64,000 nucleotides of DNA from Streptomyces diacarni (GTDB lineage Bacteria; Actinomycetota; Actinomycetes; Streptomycetales; Streptomycetaceae). The notes under the pieces were generated by a model that saw only the letters and a list, made by a program, of their open reading frames with translations, searched no databases and was not told the origin of the DNA. Positions 60,810 to 64,000 of the stretch are shown here, in pieces. A program made the position numbers and the translations under genes. Positions within the stretch are counted from its first letter, which is position 1. Each line of letters begins with the position of its first letter. Location: the NCBI RefSeq assembly GCF_003323715.1, contig NZ_QOIN01000042.1, positions 303,525 through 367,524 of the forward strand. Reading direction: 5' to 3'.

Positions 60810-61541
60810 TCAGGGAGCGAGGACGTCCAGTTCGGCCATCGCGTCCTCGGTGATCGTGCGCATCGCGGCCTCGGCGCGTGCGCCGTCGCGCTCGCGCACG
60901 GCTTCGGCGACGTTGACGTGGAGGGTGACGGCTTCCTGGCGGGGGTCGGTGAACATGACGTCGTGGTGGGTGCGCCCGGCCAGTACGGCGGCGACGACGT
61001 CCCCGAGGCGGGCGAACATCTCGTTGCGGGAGGCGCGCAGTACGGTGCGGTGGAAGGCGATGTCGTGCACCAGGTAGTTCTCCAGCTGCTGGCCGCGTGA
61101 GGTGGCGACCATGCCCAGGGCATGCTCGGTCAGGCCCGCGCACTCCTCGGGGGTGGCCAGTTCGGCGGCGAGCCGGGCGGCGACGGGTTCGACGGCGGAG
61201 CGCAGCACGGTCAGGGAGCGCAGCTGGCGGCCGCGGTCGGTGCCGGCCAGCCGCCAGGTGATCACCTGCGGGTCGTAGACGTCCCACTCCTCGGGTGGCA
61301 GTACCGTCACGCCGACCCGCCTGCGGGATTCGACCAGGTGCATGGACTCCAGTACCCGCACCGCCTCCCGCGCGACCGTCCTGGAGACCTCGTAGCGGCT
61401 CGCCAGTTCCTCGGTGCGCAGCACCGTGCCGGGCGGGTACTCGCCCGCGGTGATCGAGGGACCGAGGGAGGCCAGCAGCCGCGCGTGCAGGCCGCGCTCG
61501 CGCGCGGGTGTCTCGTCGCGGCCCGCCCCCTGGCTGGTCAT
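60810..61541 (-). CDS. GntR/FadR-family regulator (FCD domain), probable gluconate repressor
   Basis: The 243-aa protein has the winged HTH (LASRYEVSRTVAREAVRVLE, VESRRRVGVTVLPPEEWDVY) and an FCD ligand domain with metal-binding positions (RSAVEPVAARLAAE, DIAFHRTVLRASRNEMF, VNVAEAVRERDGARAEAAMR). It is divergent from gntK-gntP with a 251-bp gap, and is most likely the local gluconate-responsive repressor. ATG 61541 is the family start. Confidence 0.92.
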   Translation of the reverse strand: MTSQGAGRDETPARERGLHARLLASLGPSITAGEYPPGTVLRTEELASRYEVSRTVAREAVRVLESMHLVESRRRVGVTVLPPEEWDVYDPQVITWRLAGTDRGRQLRSLTVLRSAVEPVAARLAAELATPEECAGLTEHALGMVATSRGQQLENYLVHDIAFHRTVLRASRNEMFARLGDVVAAVLAGRTHHDVMFTDPRQEAVTLHVNVAEAVRERDGARAEAAMRTITEDAMAELDVLAP

Positions 61542-61679
61542 GAGTGGCGTTCTCCTCGTCTTCCCGTGCCGTGCGTCCCGTGTCCGGCCGTGACCGGCCC
61601 TCCGTACCGGGCCGTGCGGCCCCTGCGGCGGCCGTCGTGTGCACGCTCGGCGAGCGCACCGGGACGTTCAGCCTACGTG

Positions 61680-61750
61680 CTCCTCGTCACCCCCATTAAG
61701 TATGACTAATTCGTGTCCGACTATTGAATACATGTGACCTATGAGGTTGA
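61680..61750. promoter_or_regulatory. AT-rich control region of gntR/gntKP
   Basis: This 70-bp stretch is far below the genome GC level and contains GACTA repeated at 17-bp spacing (near 61705 and 61721), TATTGAATACATG and a TATGACT box. It sits between the divergent gntR and gntK genes, where the GntR operator and both promoters are expected. I cannot define exact half-sites. Confidence 0.55.
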
Positions 61751-61792
61751 GTGTGCTCGGCGCCGAGGTCGATGAGGACAGCAGTGAGGCCG

Positions 61793-62389
61793 ATGAACAC
61801 AGCGGGTGAAACCACGCAGAGCCACGTCGTGGTCGTCATGGGCGTGGCGGGCACGGGCAAGACCACCGTCGGCCGGCTGCTCGCCGAGGACCTGGACGTT
61901 CCCTACGCCGAGGCCGACGCCTTCCACCCGCCGGCCAACGTCGCCAAGATGTCCGCCGGCACCCCCCTGGACGACACCGACCGTGCCCCCTGGCTCGACG
62001 CGATCGGCGCCTGGGCGCACGACCACGCGGAACACGGCGGCGTGGTCAGCTGCTCCGCGCTCAAGCGCGCCTACCGCGACCGGCTGCGGGCCGCCGCCCC
62101 CCACCTCGTCTTCGTCCACCTCACCGGCGACCGCGCGCTGATCGGCCGCCGCATGGCCGAGCGCGCCGACCACTTCATGCCCGTCGCCCTGCTGGACTCC
62201 CAGTTCGCGACGCTCGAACCCCTCCAGGCCGACGAGCGGGGCGTGTCCATCTCCGTCGCCCCGGGGCCGCGGGCCGTCGCCCGGCGTGCCCTGACCGCGC
62301 TGCGGTCCGCGCACGCGCCGGACCCCTCGGCCGTGGCCACCCCCGAGGCCCCGGCCGAGGCCCCCACCGGGGCCGCGTCGCCCGCCTGA
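61793..62389 (+). CDS. gntK: gluconokinase
   Basis: GntK phosphorylates D-gluconate to 6-phosphogluconate for the pentose phosphate pathway. The 198-aa protein has the P-loop VVVMGVAGTGKTTVGRLLAE, YAEADAFHPPANVAKMSAGT, PLDDTDRAPWLDAIGAWA, SCSALKRAYRDRLR and the lid RRMAERADHFMPVALLDSQF. The C-terminus adds a Pro/Ala-rich tail. Several starts are possible; ATG 61793 best matches the family, with upstream in-frame ATG 61772 and GTG 61751. It is followed 54 bp later by gntP. Confidence 0.94.
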   Translation: MNTAGETTQSHVVVVMGVAGTGKTTVGRLLAEDLDVPYAEADAFHPPANVAKMSAGTPLDDTDRAPWLDAIGAWAHDHAEHGGVVSCSALKRAYRDRLRAAAPHLVFVHLTGDRALIGRRMAERADHFMPVALLDSQFATLEPLQADERGVSISVAPGPRAVARRALTALRSAHAPDPSAVATPEAPAEAPTGAASPA

Positions 62390-62443
62390 CCCCGAGCCCC
62401 ACACCCCCGCCCACCCTCCACCCACAGCGAAGAAGGAAGAGCC

Positions 62444-63844
62444 GTGAGACATCTCAGCGTCGAGATGCTGGCCGCGGGGTCGCAGCCCGACCCCATCACG
62501 TCCGCCGGCAACGCGCAGTTGGGGATCGCCGCCCTCGTCGGCATCGCCGTCATCGTCCTGCTCATCACGCGGTTCAAGCTGCACGCGTTCCTGGCGCTGA
62601 CGGTCGGCTCCCTCGTGCTGGGCGCCGTGGCCGCGGCGCCCCTGGACAAGGCCATCTCCAGCTTCACCACCGGGCTCGGCGACACCGTCTCCGGTGTCGG
62701 CGTGCTCATCGCCCTCGGCGCCATCCTCGGCAAGCTCCTGGCCGACTCCGGCGGTGCCGACCAGATCGTCGACACGATCCTGGCCAGGGCGAGCAGGCGC
62801 ACCATCCCGTGGGCCATGGCGCTGATCGCCGGCATCGTCGGACTGCCGATGTTCTTCGAGGTCGGGCTGGTCCTCCTGATCCCCGTCGTGCTGCTGGTGG
62901 CCAAGCGCGGCAACTACTCGGTGATGCGGGTCGGCATCCCGGCGCTGGCGGGGCTCTCCGTGATGCACGGGCTGATCCCGCCGCACCCGGGTCCGCTGGT
63001 GGCCATCGACGCCATCGGCGCCAACCTGGGCGTGACGCTCGCCCTCGGCCTCGTCGTCGGCATTCCGACGCTGGTCGTCGCGGGCCCGCTGTTCGGCAAG
63101 GTCGCCGCGCGCTGGGTCGACACGACACCGCCCGAGGGCGTCGTCCCGGAACGGGCGAGCACAGAGCTGGACAAGCGGCCGGGCTTCGGCATCACGCTCG
63201 CCACGGTACTGCTGCCCGTCGTGCTGATGCTCGCCAAGGCGCTCACCGACATCGTCATCGACGACACCGAGAACACGGTGCAGCGCGTCATGGACGTCGT
63301 CGGCGATCCGATGATCGCGCTGCTCGTCGCCGTGCTGGTGGCCATGTTCACGCTCGGCCGCTCCGCCGGCTTCACCAAGGACAGGCTGTCGTCCACCGTC
63401 GGCTCCTCCCTCGGCCCGATCGCGGGCATCCTGCTGATCGTCGGCGCCGGCGGCGGCTTCAAGCAGACGCTCGTGGACGTCGGCATCGGCCAGATGATCC
63501 TCGACCTCTCGCAGGACTGGTCCATCCCCGCGCTGCTGCTCGGCTGGCTCATCGCCGTCGGCATCCGGCTGGCCACCGGGTCCGCGACGGTCGCCACGGT
63601 CTCGGCGGCGGGGCTCGTGGCGCCGCTCGCCGCCGACATGTCCACGGCGCAGGCCGCTCTCGTCGTGCTCGCCGTCGGCGCGGGTTCGCTCTTCTTCAGC
63701 CATGTCAACGACGCCGGGTTCTGGCTCGTCAAGGAGTACTTCGGCATGAACGTCGGCCAGACCATCAAGTCCTGGTCGGTGATGGAGACCATCATCTCCG
63801 TCGTGGCGCTGGTGCTTTTGCTGCTGCTCTCGTTGGTGGTGTAG
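62444..63844 (+). CDS. gntP: gluconate:H+ symporter (GntP family)
   Basis: The 466-aa permease has 12-14 membrane helices and GntP motifs: LKLHAFLALTVGSLVLG-like KLHAFLALTVGSLVLGA, GVGVLIALGAILGKLLADSG, MFFEVGLVLLIPVV, HGLIPPHPGPLVAIDAIGAN, and near the end ATGSATVATVSAAGLVAPLA and FFSHVNDAGFWLVKEYFGM. It imports gluconate that GntK then phosphorylates. GTG 62444 has AAGGAAG about 5 nt upstream. The gene ends without an obvious strong terminator before the window edge; a GCCCCG/CGGGGC hairpin lies near 63900-63913. Confidence 0.95.
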   Translation: MRHLSVEMLAAGSQPDPITSAGNAQLGIAALVGIAVIVLLITRFKLHAFLALTVGSLVLGAVAAAPLDKAISSFTTGLGDTVSGVGVLIALGAILGKLLADSGGADQIVDTILARASRRTIPWAMALIAGIVGLPMFFEVGLVLLIPVVLLVAKRGNYSVMRVGIPALAGLSVMHGLIPPHPGPLVAIDAIGANLGVTLALGLVVGIPTLVVAGPLFGKVAARWVDTTPPEGVVPERASTELDKRPGFGITLATVLLPVVLMLAKALTDIVIDDTENTVQRVMDVVGDPMIALLVAVLVAMFTLGRSAGFTKDRLSSTVGSSLGPIAGILLIVGAGGGFKQTLVDVGIGQMILDLSQDWSIPALLLGWLIAVGIRLATGSATVATVSAAGLVAPLAADMSTAQAALVVLAVGAGSLFFSHVNDAGFWLVKEYFGMNVGQTIKSWSVMETIISVVALVLLLLLSLVV

Positions 63845-63933
63845 CCGCCTTCCCCCCAGCCGACGCCCCCCGCCCCGCCCCCCATTACCGTTTTCGTGGC
63901 CCCGCAACGGGGCTACCGGCTTTCGGAGTTGGC

Positions 63934-64000
63934 ATGACTACCTCCCCTTGTCGAGCACATGGCCTGGGGGGTGGTGTCACCAGCTCCGGAGGCACTGACA
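63934..64000 (+). CDS. start of a CDS, cut by window end
   Basis: ATG 63934 follows CGGAG at about 6-nt spacing, and the frame stays open for the remaining 22 codons: MTTSPCRAHGLGGGVTSSGG then TD. A GCCCCG-CAA-CGGGGC hairpin lies just upstream (63900-63914). Too little is visible to name the product or to be sure it is a gene. Confidence 0.35.
   Translation, partial: MTTSPCRAHGLGGGVTSSGGTD

Overview
The window is high-GC actinobacterial chromosome, almost certainly Streptomyces. GC-rich third codon positions, frequent GTG starts, long perfect-stem terminators, a dnaK-grpE-dnaJ-hspR operon with HspR boxes, a Streptomyces-type parS site and many orphan WXG/XRE-type genes all point there. Both ends cut genes: a diacylglycerol-kinase-like CDS runs off position 1 and a short CDS start runs off 64000.

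Layout. 0-8.6 kb: divergent dgk/purA, a Uma2 protein, membrane proteins, a small secreted protein and the kynA-kynU-kynB tryptophan-to-anthranilate operon. 8.6-20 kb: DUF3151, a malX-malY-like PTS/C-S lyase pair, class II aldolase fba, a parS site, pyrE, aldose epimerase, a membrane-anchored SRPBCC protein, a membrane-fused spermidine synthase, DUF2617 and an aminotransferase. 20-29.5 kb: stress block with clpB, a D,D-carboxypeptidase and the hspR/dnaJ/grpE/dnaK operon, with HspR (HAIR) operators before clpB and dnaK. 29.5-37.6 kb: EtfD-like Fe-S membrane reductase, an RsbW-like ATPase behind a coupled 53-codon leader ORF, Yip1 protein, secreted GDSL esterase with lectin tail, phosphoribosyltransferase, dcd, a 55-aa zinc-ribbon protein and tRNA-Gly(CCC).

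38-64 kb is more accessory. It holds an arsenic cluster (arsR-acr3 divergent from an ArsI-type lyase), a GAF-ANTAR regulator, a response regulator fused to an N-terminal Cys-rich module, a small gene with an in-frame stop, DUF72, a FUSC transporter with an AT-rich operator, an Fpg/Nei glycosylase, an orphan pair of WXG-motif proteins (200 and 781 aa), a PaoABC-like molybdenum aldehyde oxidoreductase, DinB, a SLOG-like protein divergent from an XRE-TPR regulator with two small coupled genes, a two-TM potassium channel, and gntR / gntK-gntP for gluconate.

A striking general property is the number of unrelated short tandem repeats (8 to 31 bp units) between 33.9 and 56.6 kb, mostly at gene edges. 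Several lie directly upstream of ribosome-binding sites or over stop codons. The best candidates for something new are the WXG pair behind two minisatellites, the Cys-rich response-regulator fusion, the microsatellite abutting the GAF-ANTAR ribosome-binding site, and the XRE/SLOG/small-ORF cassette. All calls are by reading sequence only; no database search was run.
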